Below are positions 1 through 11,067 of a stretch of 64,000 nucleotides of DNA, in pieces. The stretch covers positions 82,687,168 through 82,751,167 of the forward strand of contig CM063501.1 in the NCBI GenBank assembly GCA_032207245.1, in the 5' to 3' direction. This stretch comes from Pardosa pseudoannulata (taxonomy: Eukaryota; Arthropoda; Arachnida; Araneae; Lycosidae). Positions within the stretch are counted from its first letter, which is position 1, and every line of letters starts with the position of its first letter. The position numbers were made by a program, and so were the translations under genes. A model generated the notes under the pieces. It worked only from the letters and a program-made list of their open reading frames with translations, was not told where the DNA came from and ran no database searches.

Positions 1-520
1 TTTTAAAAGATAATATACAGTACATAAATATAAGTTGTGTTTTTTCATTTTGTTTAGAAATTTAGTTTGTGTGAATTTAAGGTGTGGAGTAAATTTATCT
101 AATTTTGTATATCGTTTATTGTTTATCAATAGGTTATTGTTTTCAAAATCACGGTGTCGCATACTGATCATATTAAGCGGAGTCCACTGTATATATTATG
201 TAGAATTTTGTAACATGTATTATCTATTTACTGATTTCTTTAATTTTAATATAAGGTTTTGCATAGTTGTTTTGTTCACCTTTATCCTAAAAATTTAGCT
301 CTCTTCATTTTGTTTTTAAATTAAATTGTAGTCTCTTTTTTTTTTGTTGATGGGCTTTCTTCACACTGGTCTCCTTTGTGTTTGTGAATTTCAAACTGTA
401 TTACAACTTCTATCTGCATTTAAATACTTTGTATAACATTTTCTAAGGAATGTAGCTGGTGACAAGTGGTTTGTATTTTACTTCTTTTCATTACAAGTGG
501 CATTTCACCTGAAAAGTATT
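1..520. other. AT-rich sequence without recognisable feature
   Basis: This stretch is AT-rich with T-rich runs. An 87-codon open frame at 35-298 has a low-complexity, Phe/Leu/Ile/Cys-rich translation that matches no family I know. I see no gene, terminal repeat or RNA. Confidence 0.6.
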
Positions 521-706
521 GGCCTATCGATGGCCGATTTGTTAAGGTGCTGGCCTTCGGTACCAGAGTTCGTGGGTTCGAATCCTACAGTGGCATGGAT
601 TATCGTAGCCATTCGGAATCGGCTTTAAGCAGTAGGTCCCGGTCTCATTAGCCCTCGTGTTGCAAAAAAGTATACCGTAGCACTCCAAACCAAACCAAAC
701 CAAACC
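521..706 (+). mobile_element. tRNA-derived SINE, copy 1 (full length)
   Basis: Non-autonomous retroposon with a tRNA-like head. An A-box-like segment begins at TGGCCGA (531) and a perfect B box GGTTCGAATCC lies at 575-585. The body contains GTAGGTCCCGGTCTCATTAG and the 3' end is a short CAAAC/CAAACC tandem tail. At least five relatives lie in this window (3.05, 18.65, 34.8, 39.2 and 39.7 kb), all on the plus strand. The two boxes form an internal RNA polymerase III promoter. Flanks AAGTATTG and AAATATTG may be a decayed target duplication. It encodes no protein; the 61-codon frame across it is chance. Confidence 0.9.
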
Positions 707-895
707 TGATAAATATTGAGGATATTGTCCCAGATAATATCAAAATGGCATTTACAAACTACGTATATCCATTTCGTTTGTATGATATTCAGGCAGTATC
801 AAGACTCCCCATTGTTCAGAGCACGTGCCAAATCAGCTGATTGGAAATCCCACCTGTTGCCAGTTTACAATAGCATGGCGTCGCACAGTCTGGGA
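707..895. other. Short spacer between SINE and LTR-like block
   Basis: Moderately AT-rich. A 61-codon open frame at 716-901 has no recognisable domain. Nothing else is supported. Confidence 0.5.
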
Positions 896-1530
896 TGTTG
901 ACAGTTGGATTGAATAGGCTTTATGCCCCTGAAGGGTCATGTTAGTGAATCCTCGATTATTCCGGAATCGGAACAGCTAGTTAATGGAAATTCAACTAAA
1001 AAACTAGCTGTAACCGTAACTGGAGTTTTCAGGTAATTGGAATCGTAAGTGACCAAAAAACGGTTGGCGGGACCGTAACTGACCCTCAGGTATAAAAAGC
1101 CAAGAATTTTGCGACTCGGGGCTTTTAGATATTTTTCGAAGGTCCTTTGACCTCTTTGAGGTTTTCGTTTCTTTTGAGTGCAGCCAGTTTTTTTTAGTGA
1201 TTGCGTTCGGGAGACTCGTAAAGTATATAAGTACATATAAGGAGCGGCAGGGTCTCGGATACCAAACGGGGGATAGACTGGGTTGCATTGCACCCTGGAA
1301 GAGCCTCCCCATTTGTGAGATTATTTAATCTTTTTTTTTCCCTACTGTGATCGTCGTGGCAACTCAGTGCCAGCCGAAAATCTTCTACATTTCTACTTCT
1401 TTTGGGGAGAATTAGAATCCCGTTGTATATATAACCGTATTTACTCCAGAAAGAATAAAAGTAATTTCCAATTTTATGGTGACTGTGATCCTTCCTCAAA
1501 CTACCTCTTTACTCGAGAACATTGAATTCA
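896..1530 (+). mobile_element. Candidate degenerate LTR or retroelement promoter block
   Basis: A block clearly richer in G+C than its surroundings, with LTR-like signals in the expected order. There is a TATA box (GGTATAAAAAG, about 1089-1099), then ~360 bp later a polyadenylation signal (AATAAAAG, about 1454), then a short tail. Both edges are approximate. I searched TG starts at 890-960 against CA ends at 1500-1550 and found no matching 5-bp target duplication, so a solo LTR is not proven. Three overlapping minus-strand open frames in the block look like chance frames. It could instead be a 5' fragment of a host transcript. Confidence 0.4.
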
Positions 1531-1542
1531 TCACAGCAGTTA

Positions 1543-1592
1543 TAGAGTGTATACTCTAAAGAGTGTATTACTCTATAGAGTGTATTACTCTA
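1543..1592. repeat. Small array of palindromic TAGAGTGTAT(T)ACTCTA units
   Basis: Three adjacent near-palindromes of 16-17 bp share the arms TAGAGT/ACTCTA. Each could fold into a small hairpin. No function can be assigned. Confidence 0.7.
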
Positions 1593-1908
1593 AATATACT
1601 ATGCACTCAAATGAATTTTTAAATGGTAATCAAATAACTACCATATATGATGTCTACACCATAGAGTTAGAGAAATTAGTCGGACAGAATCAACTTTAAT
1701 TCTAACAAACACAGCTCAAATGTTTTATATCCGGTTACAAAATCAATGCCAATTTTTTGTCTTTCTTTATGATTTGAAATATTATGCAAGTAGCGTAATT
1801 GCTATGATTTACTCTTATTGAGAACATACAAATTATTAAAATGTTTAAAATATTTTTTACTGACATTGTGCATTATAGTAATCTATACCCTCGTACATCT
1901 ATACCCTA

Positions 1909-1937
1909 TGCTTAATACATTAATAATGTATTAAGCA
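1909..1937. repeat. Perfect 14-bp inverted repeat with 1-nt spacer
   Basis: Arms TGCTTAATACATTA (1909-1922) and TAATGTATTAAGCA (1924-1937) are exact reverse complements around a single A. It may extrude as a cruciform; no T-run or gene nearby suggests a terminator. Confidence 0.85.
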
Positions 1938-2384
1938 GTAAAATTCTTCTTCTTCTTCATTCTATTAAAGTGTGTTTGATGACATGGTGGAAATTAGTTG
2001 GAAATAAAAACTTTACTTATATTGCAGAATTTACATTGTACTTAGACTAAATGCAACAGAATATCTAGGAGCCGTGCTTTAAGAATAAAACTGTGTTCAA
2101 AGTTAAAACTTTTCCTTGCTAGCAATATCGTAAAATAAAAACACAACAGTAATGAAAAATGTGAAGCAATTCTTCTATTAAGTAAAATTTTTCTATTTTA
2201 TTTTCTTCCTGGAATACCTGATTTTCTTTTTTCATATATCTAAGGATTACAGGAAGCAGTAAAAATTACTTTGCTTAAAATATGTATTTCTGCTTAAATT
2301 TTAAAAAATATCCACGTTATGAACGTATAGATACCATAATATATCAGATCGAGAAAGTAGTATAATTAGCTGTACTACCTGTAA
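1938..2384. other. AT-rich sequence without recognisable feature
   Basis: Contains a short CTT run near 1950 and otherwise plain AT-rich DNA with no gene signal. Confidence 0.5.
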
Positions 2385-3046
2385 ACAGCCACCACCCGAA
2401 GTCAGGTGTAGGGTGTTGAATTGTTGGTTTGGTCTGACCGTCCACCAACAATGCATTACACAGGGACCAAGTCAGCAGTCCGCCCATAAAATTTAAAATA
2501 GTAATGTACACAGTCTATACAAATAAGTACAACCAATATAGTTTCTGGAAGTGCGGGAGATACTCTGCAGGAGTCCTGCCCAGGTTAAAAGCCCGGTAGA
2601 CCCGGTGTACTACATGGAACTTTCTGACATGAGAGCAGGTGTTGGTGAGGGAAGCAATAACTGCACAGGGCAGTGGTGATGGCCATAAGTGAAGAGGTAC
2701 TTGGCCCCTTGCAGTATGGTTTTAGGTTAAAATCTTCATGGCCGCACAATGGCTCCTTGATGAGCGGTGAGACAGTCAACCAGGCTCCTGGCCTTCCTTA
2801 TCAGTACCGAGTTCTTTATTAGGCTCTCTGCACGGAGTTCCTTGGATATGTCAGAGGATTTCTTAAGGTGCAAGTCGTGTGTCAGAGGGCAGTCGTGCAG
2901 ATAGTAATTGGAGTCACCAACTGCACGGCAGACAAAATCATCCGATGAGCTATCCGAGACGTGAAACCTGTGGAGGTACTGATGGTAAGGTCCATGGTTT
3001 GTGAGGAGGGCATTTACTGCTGCATTTCCACTCAGTTTACGGTTCT
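2385..3046 (-). pseudogene. Jockey-like LINE: ORF2 C-terminal fragment and 3' UTR
   Basis: The minus-strand frame ending at 2736 reads as the C-terminal end of a non-LTR retrotransposon ORF2. Seen directly are LLTNHGPYHQYLHRFHV (the family's LTGHGPF..YLHRF motif), a region where the usual Cys residues are partly lost, and then DCPLTHDLHL, the 'DCPLT' motif that follows the RNase H region in Jockey/CR1-type elements. The frame begins close to the junction with SINE copy 2 and stops after LVDCLTAHQGAIVRP. Below it, about 350 bp at 2385-2735 is GC-richer than the surroundings and is plausibly the LINE 3' UTR. Reverse transcriptase and endonuclease are missing, so this is a 5'-truncated dead copy. 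The style resembles arachnid LINEs (from memory, not a search). Confidence 0.75.
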
Positions 3047-3200
3047 GATCTTCGGTACGGGGGTTGGTGGATTTGAATACCACTGTGAGATGGATGTTTG
3101 TAGACGTTCGAAATCTGCTTTAAGTTGAAGGTTCCGGTCTCATGAGCTTTAGTGTAGCAAAAATGTAAACCATAGCACTCCAAATCAAACAAAATAAAAC
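3047..3200 (+). mobile_element. SINE copy 2 (5'-truncated, diverged)
   Basis: Aligns to copy 1 from the CTTCGGTACC segment onward, with a mutated B box (GGATTTGAATACC), the CGGTCTCAT body motif and a CAAATCAAACAAAATAAAAC tail. The A-box half is missing. Its left edge abuts the LINE fragment in opposite orientation, and the first ~12 residues of the LINE open frame are in fact SINE sequence. Confidence 0.75.
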
Positions 3201-4583
3201 ATGTATATGTAGATTTTAAAAATTAAAAACTAAACGCCCTTTACCTATGAACAAATAATTATGAGGTAAAATTATCTTACAATACTCAATGTTACAAACA
3301 AAAATAGCATTGAAGAAGTGTAGATCAAAAGAAATTTGTGACAAGAACGCCTGCTTTTATCAAGTAAAAGCTTTTATGCAAGTAAATTTCTCACTCTGAT
3401 AAAAAATATCACATAAAATTAGGAAAATTTTAAGATTTACGCAACTAGAGTATATTGCTACAACTTTATAAACTCGAAAAAATAAACTACAGGTATGTAC
3501 TATGTTTTAAATTGTTCATTCATGTGTACTGTAGTTCAGAAACGGAATTTAGAGCTTAAACCTTACATACTATTACATACCTAACGGTGCTTGAATATAC
3601 AGCGTTTTGTGTCAGCACTATATTTACTTAAGGGAAAATTTCCTTAATATCTTGAGCCCAAAATTCAAACGCTTCTAACGCTGTCACCTCCGTGTCACAT
3701 TTGAAACACTATTGTACTATATCTAACTTACCGTACAATTTTACTTTACTTACAAACAAAAATGGAAAGATATATTCATAATAATGATCATTTAATAAAA
3801 AAAATATTTGGTATACTAATCTTCTAGTAAATACTTCTGCAACTAATTGCTTTCTTCCCTCTTTTATTATAGAGTAACAAATAATTCTATGTCCCAAATT
3901 TAATAATTATTTCTCAGAAATATTTGTACTATTTACTATATTTACTGTGCTTTCTTTTCTACTTATATGAAATGTATAAACATTTCTTTGAAAGAAATAC
4001 TTTCAAAATTCCTTACCTGATATTTTCCTGTTACCTCAAATATATCTTACATTTTCCGCCTATATACTTTTAATATATCTATTAAAAAGATCTTTCAATT
4101 ACTTTTAGTTTAATTCGAGGAATCCTTTAGTAGGGAATTTAACTGTTTAGTTTAGTCATTATTATGTAATGCATGGTATTTATTACATGTTATTAGAAAT
4201 ATTTAAGTTGAAGTAACTTTGCAGAATATCACGACAGAAATTGATAAATCATTTTTCCTTTCAGTTGTTTCTTTATTTTCTATTTGCACGAAATTCTTTA
4301 TTCTTACTGCCAACATTTAAATAATTATACTTTCTACTATTATTTTTCGAAAATTGTTTAAAATTTTATATTTTAAAAGAAGCATTATACTAATTATCAA
4401 AAATATATATTCTGTACAAAATACTTATTTTGTAATAATCATATTGCTGTAAAATATCGATTTCATTAATTTCATAGTTTTGATTAATACTGTTTGGTTG
4501 CGTCTTTAATATATTTAATGTGTATTTTATGAATAAACCATCTTAATAGTATGTAGAAAAGAAAGCAGAATTTTTTGCAAGAC
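3201..4583. other. AT-rich sequence without recognisable feature
   Basis: About 1.4 kb of plain AT-rich DNA. The 62-codon minus-strand frame at 3709-3897 has no domain. No terminal repeats, RNA or tandem structure seen. Confidence 0.5.
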
Positions 4584-4585
4584 TA

Positions 4586-5194
4586 CAATGATCCTTCATT
4601 TTTCTCAGTTAATGGCAACCAAAAACTTCCGCGAAAGCTGAAAAATCGCGAAGTAGGATTTGCCCCTAGACATTTTCGTGTATGCGGGTACACGAATGTT
4701 TTAAATATGTAAACAGTATTTATACTTTACACATTTAAGACAAAAATTACTACAGTATAAGTATTTACTTAACCATGTCAGTGCTAATTAATAAGGTTAA
4801 TTACAAAACATCATAGAGTAATAAACATTAATCCTCATTGCTTTCTGAGAGAGGCGAAGAGTCTTGCGTTGGTGGCTGAGGAGAGGCTCTCGCTTGACTC
4901 TTAGAAGTTTTAGGCTCACTCGGAGACTCTTCTGCTGGAGGCACTGATGGTAGAGCCAGGGGGCTTTACCTTATAGAGGAACATTGTGAAGGGTAATTGT
5001 CTTTGTTTTTCCTTTTCCTTCAAAATGCCCCTGTACAAGGACATAACCCCGTCAATGAGATTACTGAACTCGAAAGCTCTAACCATATTATCGTCAATTC
5101 CTTGTGCAAATTCTTGCCATGTTGTATAATTGTTACAGACCCCCGAAGCACTGTAGCAGCAAAACATGAAGCGCGAAGTGGCGAGGGAACACTC
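4586..5194 (-). mobile_element. pogo/Tigger-like DNA transposon remnant, copy 1
   Basis: Flanked by TA on both sides (4584-4585 and 5195-5196). The left end (CAATGATCC..., then CCGCGAAAGCTGAAAAATCG) and the right end (...GCGCGAAGTGGCGAGGGAACACTC) are diverged forms of one inverted terminus of the CAGTG-TTCCCTCG type used by pogo/Tigger elements. At about 610 bp it is far shorter than an autonomous element and has lost most of the transposase. A C-terminal remnant lies on the minus strand (separate entry). Copy 2 lies 530 bp downstream in the same orientation. Confidence 0.7.
4830..5167 (-). pseudogene. C-terminal fragment of a pogo/Tigger-type transposase
   Basis: The minus-strand frame from 5167 includes TTWQEFAQGIDDNMVRAFEF, SLYRGILKEKEKQRQLPF and a Ser/Pro-rich acidic tail. 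I assign it to the transposase C-terminus because it lies just inside the right terminus of a Tigger-like element and a diverged second copy sits at the matching place in the neighbour. The catalytic DDE core is absent, so it cannot be active. The family link rests on the termini more than on the protein, which carries no diagnostic motif. Confidence 0.5.
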
Positions 5195-5196
5195 TA

Positions 5197-5725
5197 AATG
5201 ATAAGTTATATTCTGTAAAACTGAATTATATTTATACGAGAGATATGTTTTATAGAAATATAAAATTTAATTTTTAATTCCGAATTCCTTATCCATTTTT
5301 AATTATTTTAATTGAAAATGTCAGATCTCTTGAATTTTTTGGTTTACAGATTAAAGCAATAAATTCATTTACTTCCATTTGGTATGCAAATTTTAGATTC
5401 TAATATACATATTTCAAAATTTTCTTGGCGGTAAGTGATAGTCTATTATTTAATTTAGTTACATGTGCCACTAGAAATGATAGGACTAAGTAATTATGTT
5501 AGAAGTTAAAGTGTGTCTTAAAGACCTTGTAACAATTTCATTCTGAAAGGAGAAGTAAATTTTGTTTGGCTGCGATTCGAGAAAAGTAGGTTATTATGAA
5601 AGTCACAAAATGTAATAAATCATCTCTAGAAGGTGCTGAACAAGACCGAAAGGGTACACTACTGCTTTTCGGGAACACACATTCAAATAGATCCATGAAT
5701 GCTAGTAAGAGGAACTGTTTTACGC
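5197..5725. other. Spacer between two Tigger-like copies
   Basis: AT-rich, 530 bp, with no recognisable feature; not shared between the two elements. Confidence 0.5.
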
Positions 5726-5727
5726 TA

Positions 5728-6492
5728 TAGTGATATCTCGTTTTTCGTGGTTAATGGTTAACATAACCTTCCGCGAAAGCTGAAAAACCGCGAGGTAGGA
5801 TTTGCCCCTAGGAATGTTTTAAATATGCAAACAGTATTTATACTTTAGACTTTTAAGACAAAAACTATACTTATTAGCTTAAACGTGTTATTGCTAATTA
5901 ATAATGTTAATTATAAAACCTTATAGAATTAGGTGAAGAGTCTTGTGTTGGTAGCGGAGGAAAGGCTCTCACTTGACTCGTATAACTTTTAGGCTCACTC
6001 GGAGAGTCTTCTGCTGGAGACGCTGACGGTAGAACCAGGGGGCTTTAACTTGTAGAGAAACATGGTGATGGGTAATTGTCTTTGTTTGTCCTTTTCCTTC
6101 AAAATTCCCCTGTACAAGTACATAACCCAGTCAACTTGATTGCTGAACTCGACAGCTTGAACCTAATTGTCGTCAATGTCTTCTGCAAATTATTGCCATG
6201 TTGCATAATTTGTGCAGATTCTCTAGGGTAAGGCCACGCTTTTCAGTTTGTTCTTCGTCTTCCGCTTCATTTTCTTCCTCACTTGCAGACTGTGTCATTT
6301 CAAGAGCCCTTGGTATACACTCTGAGTCAACTTATCTCTTTTTAACATTCAGGGATCCTCCTCTCTCAGGCATCCACATGAAACAAAACTCCTTTTCGCA
6401 ATGGGGTTGTATTTTTTTTATGAATATTTTCGAAACACCTGCGAAGCACTGAAGCCGCAAAACGTGAAGAGCGAAGTGCCGAGGGAACACTG
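5728..6492 (-). mobile_element. pogo/Tigger-like DNA transposon remnant, copy 2
   Basis: Same family and orientation as copy 1. The left end TAGTGATATCTCGTTTTTCG plus the CCGCGAAAGCTGAAAAACCG motif pairs with the right end ...GAAGTGCCGAGGGAACACTG, with TA at both flanks (5726-5727, 6493-6494). It is about 155 bp longer than copy 1 because it keeps an extra piece at 6225-6450. A frame-disrupted version of the same transposase tail lies at about 5930-6220. Each copy is internally deleted at a different place, so one is not a simple duplicate of the other. Confidence 0.7.
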
Positions 6493-6772
6493 TACTGCTT
6501 TATTTTGGTGCGTGTTTATGCTGGCTTCTTACAACGATGTAGGAAGTCGAGGTCAAGATGTACTCCTGAGATCTAAGGATGTTTAAATTGCATTATGAAA
6601 AACTTGACCTCTGTACGAAGTGAAAACACAGGAAAGTTTGGTACTCTACAAATCTAATACATACATTTCTAAGAATTACTATGTGAAACACCTCTCGATG
6701 AATGTGATTTTAGAAGACATTTTTAAGTGTAACAGGATTATATTTCAAGGAATGTCCAGTGACAATCCCTTT

Positions 6773-7390
6773 TATAAGAATAGCCTGAGTTATCTGCCCG
6801 TCAGTCCTCAAATTTATGAAGCGGTTGAACCTGGAATGGATAGAAGGATTCATATTGGATTCTTGATGAGTTAGGTTTAGCAAAATTCAAACTGAGTAAA
6901 GTTTATCTTCTCCTAAACTATGGTTCTCAAATATGCTTCATAATTACAGCAAAAAATACTGTCTCCTATAAAATGCTCGAAATCCACCCCTTCCCCACTT
7001 TTCGAGCGTTGAAGGCCATTATATCAAGTTTAAGAGAAGGTGTTTCAATTTATCACATAAATAGGCAAATATAACATTTTTTCTAGCATTATGACTTCAT
7101 TTCTTTAATTATTTCTTATTTTAAATTATTTAAATAATGTTTGCATTATTTTCATTCGTTTTATCACTGAACTTAGATATTACGTAAATAATTTTCTTTT
7201 ATATTTGCCTTTAATAATATATTAGGTACATATGTGATAACTTTAAATTTAATCCTCGATTATTTTTTGTTGCATGATAATTCTCAGCCAAAAAACCAAA
7301 CATTTTTTTTACCTGCCTCTTAGGGTACGTTACAATTCTGGAAAATTATAAATCTTACTGATCCCGTCATATGACGGGATATATGCTAGT
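6773..7390 (+). mobile_element. Dispersed ~0.6-kb repeat (family A), copy 1
   Basis: One of four related copies: this and 26423-27068 on plus, 9131-9685 and 28765-29408 on minus. The outer end is AATAGCCTGAGTTATCTG; then come CCTGGAATGGATAGA and GATGAGTTAGG; the inner end is a palindrome followed by ATATGCTAG. It has no coding capacity; the 84-codon frame 6620-6874 only partly overlaps it. It may be a non-autonomous element or one arm of a long-inverted-repeat element (see findings). Family not recognised. Confidence 0.7.
7361..7380. repeat. Perfect 20-bp palindrome
   Basis: ATCCCGTCATATGACGGGAT is its own reverse complement. It lies at the inner edge of family A copy 1; the matching site of copy 3 (about 27041-27057) keeps a decayed form, CCGTCTTATGACGG. 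Confidence 0.9.
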
Positions 7391-8300
7391 TGTAGGAGTA
7401 AGTTTACACAGCAGGCTATCTCAGAATTTCAAAGTTACTTGTTAACAAAGCCAGTTTCTATTATTTTTTATTTGGACCCGGTTACACTACACAAATAAAA
7501 AAAGAAATCCCACATTTAAAAGTACTGTTTTAGCAATCCACCTGACTGCACACGTATGTTTCTCCATACCATACCATACTGTGTTACCATAAAACAGAAT
7601 TTTCAGAAGGATACATCTAGAGATGAAATAAATGCCAAATATAATTGTTGATAATTGTTTATTAAAACATGTTTTCGAAATATACCGTAGATGCATTATA
7701 TAAAAAAAAACGTTGGTCAAAAAATCGATTACTGTTAATATCAAAATCAGTTGTAATATGTAATACGACAGAACAAATTCCTGCCTGGAAAATATTATGA
7801 TGAAGAAAATACTTCCTCAAACTGAGCCTAATGGCCTCCTATATGTGAAACATAAACGTGATAAGTCTCTAACGATTACTGAATCGAATTTATCGGAATT
7901 CCTACGATGATGGGTTCACATAAGTATGACCTTTATATTTCTCTGACTTCATAAAAGGTAAGACATGAGCGATATTGTTTCAAGATTCATAGCTGAGTAA
8001 CGATGCAGTTACACAATACGATGTTGCCAAATGTAGCATACGAAACTTATGTCAAAATTACGGATGACATTACATATATTATATTTTAAAACTTAACTTA
8101 CAGTTATGGAAATTTCGTGTACCTATTAAAGTAACATTATATTAATTTTGTTAAAGCTTTTTAAGAAGAATCATACATTATTAAATTTCATTATTTTAAA
8201 TTAATAAAAAATGTATGCTCTTCTTTAGTTTAATTTTACCTTTCTAGTATCCCCCTATTAATTTGAAATAAATTTTAAACATTTTAGACATTATATTTTA
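7391..8300. other. AT-rich loop sequence of the first inverted pair
   Basis: No gene or repeat boundary seen. The 85-codon minus frame at 7487-7744 has no domain. Together with the triplicated repeat it fills the space between the two inverted family A copies. Confidence 0.5.
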
Positions 8301-9129
8301 AATTGATTGGATAGGTAATTTGTAGGAAATGTTTTTATATATGTACGCCAATCTTCAAAGTAAAGTCTTTGTTAAATTACATTTTTACTTACATTTAAAA
8401 AACTCAATAAATGTAAAATTTTAATTGAAATATCAACGTACCAATTTTTAAAATGTTATACAAATTTAATCCCCAATAGGTCAACAGAATATTACAAATT
8501 TGTATTAAAAAGTGGTTATTAACAATAAAGAAAAAGTATAGGAAAATTCTTCAATTAATTTTAGTGTAAAAGAAATTTTAAATTGATTGGATGGGTAATT
8601 TGTAGGAAATGTTTTTATATATGTACGTCAATCTTCTAAGTGAAGTCTTTGTTAAACCTCATTTTTACTCACATTTAAAAAACTAAATAAATGTAAACTT
8701 GAAATATCAACGTACCAATTTTTAAAATGTTATACAAATTTAATCCCCAATCAATCAACAGAATGTAACAAATTTGTATCAAAAAGTGGTTATTAACAAT
8801 AAAGAAAAAGTATAGGAAAATTCTTCAATTAATTTTGGTGTAAACGAATTTCAAATTGATTGGATAGGTAATTTATAGGAAATGTTTTTATATATGTACG
8901 CCAATATTCGAAGTAAAGTCTTTGTTAAATTTCATTTTTACTCACATTCCAAAAGCACAATAAATGTCCAAATTTTAATTGAAATATCAATGTACCAATT
9001 TTTAAAATGTTATACAAATTTAATCCCTAATAGGTCAACAGAATATTACAAATTAGTATCAAAAAGTGATTATTAACAATAAAGAAAAATAAGTAGAGGA
9101 AAATTTTGCAATTAATTTTGGTGTAAACG
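8301..9129. repeat. Tandem triplication of a ~276-bp unit
   Basis: Three head-to-tail units start with AATTGATTGGATAGGTAATT at 8301, 8581 and 8854 (280, 273 and about 276 bp). Each contains GTTATACAAATTTAATCCCC or a one-base variant, and AAAAAGTGGTTATTAACAAT or a variant. Units differ by point changes and short indels, so the triplication is not recent. A 64-codon frame in the third unit is broken in the others, which argues against coding. Confidence 0.9.
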
Positions 9130-9130
9130 A

Positions 9131-9685
9131 AGAAGCCGACATAAAAAATAATCGGTGGTTAAATTTAAAATTATCACATATGTACCTAATTTATTATTTA
9201 AGCCAAATATAGAAAAAAATTATTTACGTAGTATCTAAGTGTAGTGATAAAACGTATGAAAATAATGCAGACGATATTTAAATAATTTAGAAGAAGAAAG
9301 GATTAAATGAGATGGTTAAAAGAATGACATAATAATTAAGAAAATATTTTTACAAACTTATGTGATAAATTGATAAACTTAATCGCCTGCTCTTAACCGG
9401 GGAAAATAGGGCTTGAAATAACGGAATTAAACGCTCTAAAAGGGAGTAAGGCATGGATATCGAACATTTTAAAGAAGACAGTATTTTTCGCTGTGATATG
9501 AAGCATATTTATACCAATATAATTTAGAATCGGATCGATAGTTTAGGAGAAGAAAAACTTTATTAGCTTTGAATTTCTAAACATAACTCATGAAGAATCA
9601 TATATGGATGCCTCTATCCATTCCAGGTCCAACCGCTTCATAAATTAGAGCACAGACGGACAGATAACTTGTTATTATATCGTAG
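9131..9685 (-). mobile_element. Dispersed repeat family A, copy 2 (inverted)
   Basis: Reverse complement of copy 1, recognisable by CCTCTATCCATTCCAGGTCC and GACAGATAACTTGTTATTAT at the outer end. The inner end has lost the palindrome and abuts the third unit of the triplicated repeat. Confidence 0.7.
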
Positions 9686-9870
9686 AGAACTCTTTGTGTG
9701 GCCTATATCTCTGCGATCTTTAGTTATAGAGATATATTTTTATGTAGAATCAAATTCTTAAAAATATTTAATCAGTTATCCTACAATTTTCAGCCATTAC
9801 AAGTCGATATGGATTTAAAATGATATTGTACGAAACATAAAAAAAAAATCACTTCCCTATTAATTATATT

Positions 9871-10330
9871 CGTTGAGTTAAGCACGGGCGAAATAAAAAT
9901 CAAATCTAATTAATTAGTTTAGTTTCAATCAAACGTAGTTTATACACCGAATGTTTAATTTCTTCCCCCAAACGCAAATAATTTTTTTTAATCTTATTCG
10001 GCGTGTAATTAAACGCCATATGGTATGATCTGCTTCAGTCAACATTGCTTTAATGAATGGCGACTTTTAGCCATTGGTTAAATATCTTATTTCTCATTCA
10101 ATTACTACTCATAGATTTGAGAAAAATGCGAATCTCTTATTTTTCGGTTTCATTCTATTGATTCAAGACCATTAAAGACGTATATTTTACCAACCAAAAT
10201 CGTTTTACTAGTAATAATCAATTTTTAGCGCTGTGAAATCGGATATTCAGTTTCAAATGAGAAAGAATTTGAATTCGTAATTAGTGCAAAACATTCATTA
10301 TTTCTTATTTTAAATGGACATAATTGTAAT
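9871..10330. repeat. Dispersed ~0.45-kb repeat (family B), copy 1
   Basis: Shares the core GTGTAATTAAACGCCATATG, then CTGC, CATTGCT(T/C)TAATGAA and a TTTGAATTCGTAATTAG tail with copies near 13080-13481 and 20301-20745. No coding signal; all three copies are similarly diverged. Family not recognised. Confidence 0.6.
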
Positions 10331-11023
10331 ATGCCTTAAGGTAGACTGAGTCCTGTAAAATACGAAAATGTAGAAAATAAGAAAAAAGGTTTTTTTGGGC
10401 CAATGGGGGAAAAATGATGTTTTTTATAGATATAAAAATGGTTTGCATTTCTGTTAGGACAGTAAATGGTGCTGTGAATTTAATATCTTAGTCCCTCTTC
10501 TTGTGACTCTATATTACTATGGTTTTAAATGGGTTACTGAAATACTTGAAAGTATAAATGCTTGTGTGCTTTGCATGAAAAAAGAAGTAAAATCACATTC
10601 AACATACTAAAAATGTCGCCAGAGTTAAAGTGTATTCCAGTCTGAAAAAAATTTGCTTTTCTAATGCGAAACCCAGGTAGAATTAATGAAATTAATTTCG
10701 TTACCGCAAACTTGTATCATTAAGAAAACCATAAAATTTAACCTCTTGCCTGTGGAATATATTTCAGAAAAAAGTGCCAAGTATGGAAGCTTTTCTATTT
10801 AATTTTATACGTTATTATCTTCAAAACAATAGAAATAGATTATTATTGAAAAAGTTACTATTTTGAATATTTTCACAAGTATAGAAAATGTTAATGGATT
10901 ACAGTCATTTTTGCTCAAATTACTAATAATAAATTACATTATTTTCTGTATAAATATAATGAGCTGTTATTATATTTATCGAAAATATTATATTTATCCA
11001 GAATTATTATATTTATCCGGTCT
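10331..11023. other. AT-rich sequence without recognisable feature
   Basis: No gene. Three short ATTATATTTATC repeats occur at about 10970-11018, next to the hairpin. Confidence 0.5.
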
Positions 11024-11067
11024 GTTGATTTAGATAATAATGATACAATATTATTATCTATATCAAC
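11024..11067. repeat. 18-bp inverted repeat with one mismatch and 8-nt loop
   Basis: Arms GTTGATTTAGATAATAAT (11024-11041) and ATTATTATCTATATCAAC (11050-11067) pair at 17 of 18 positions. Confidence 0.8.

Noticed and set aside
937..1499. Three overlapping minus-strand open frames of about 100 codons
   Set aside because: All lie in the LTR-like block opposite its TATA/polyadenylation polarity, overlap each other and show no domain.
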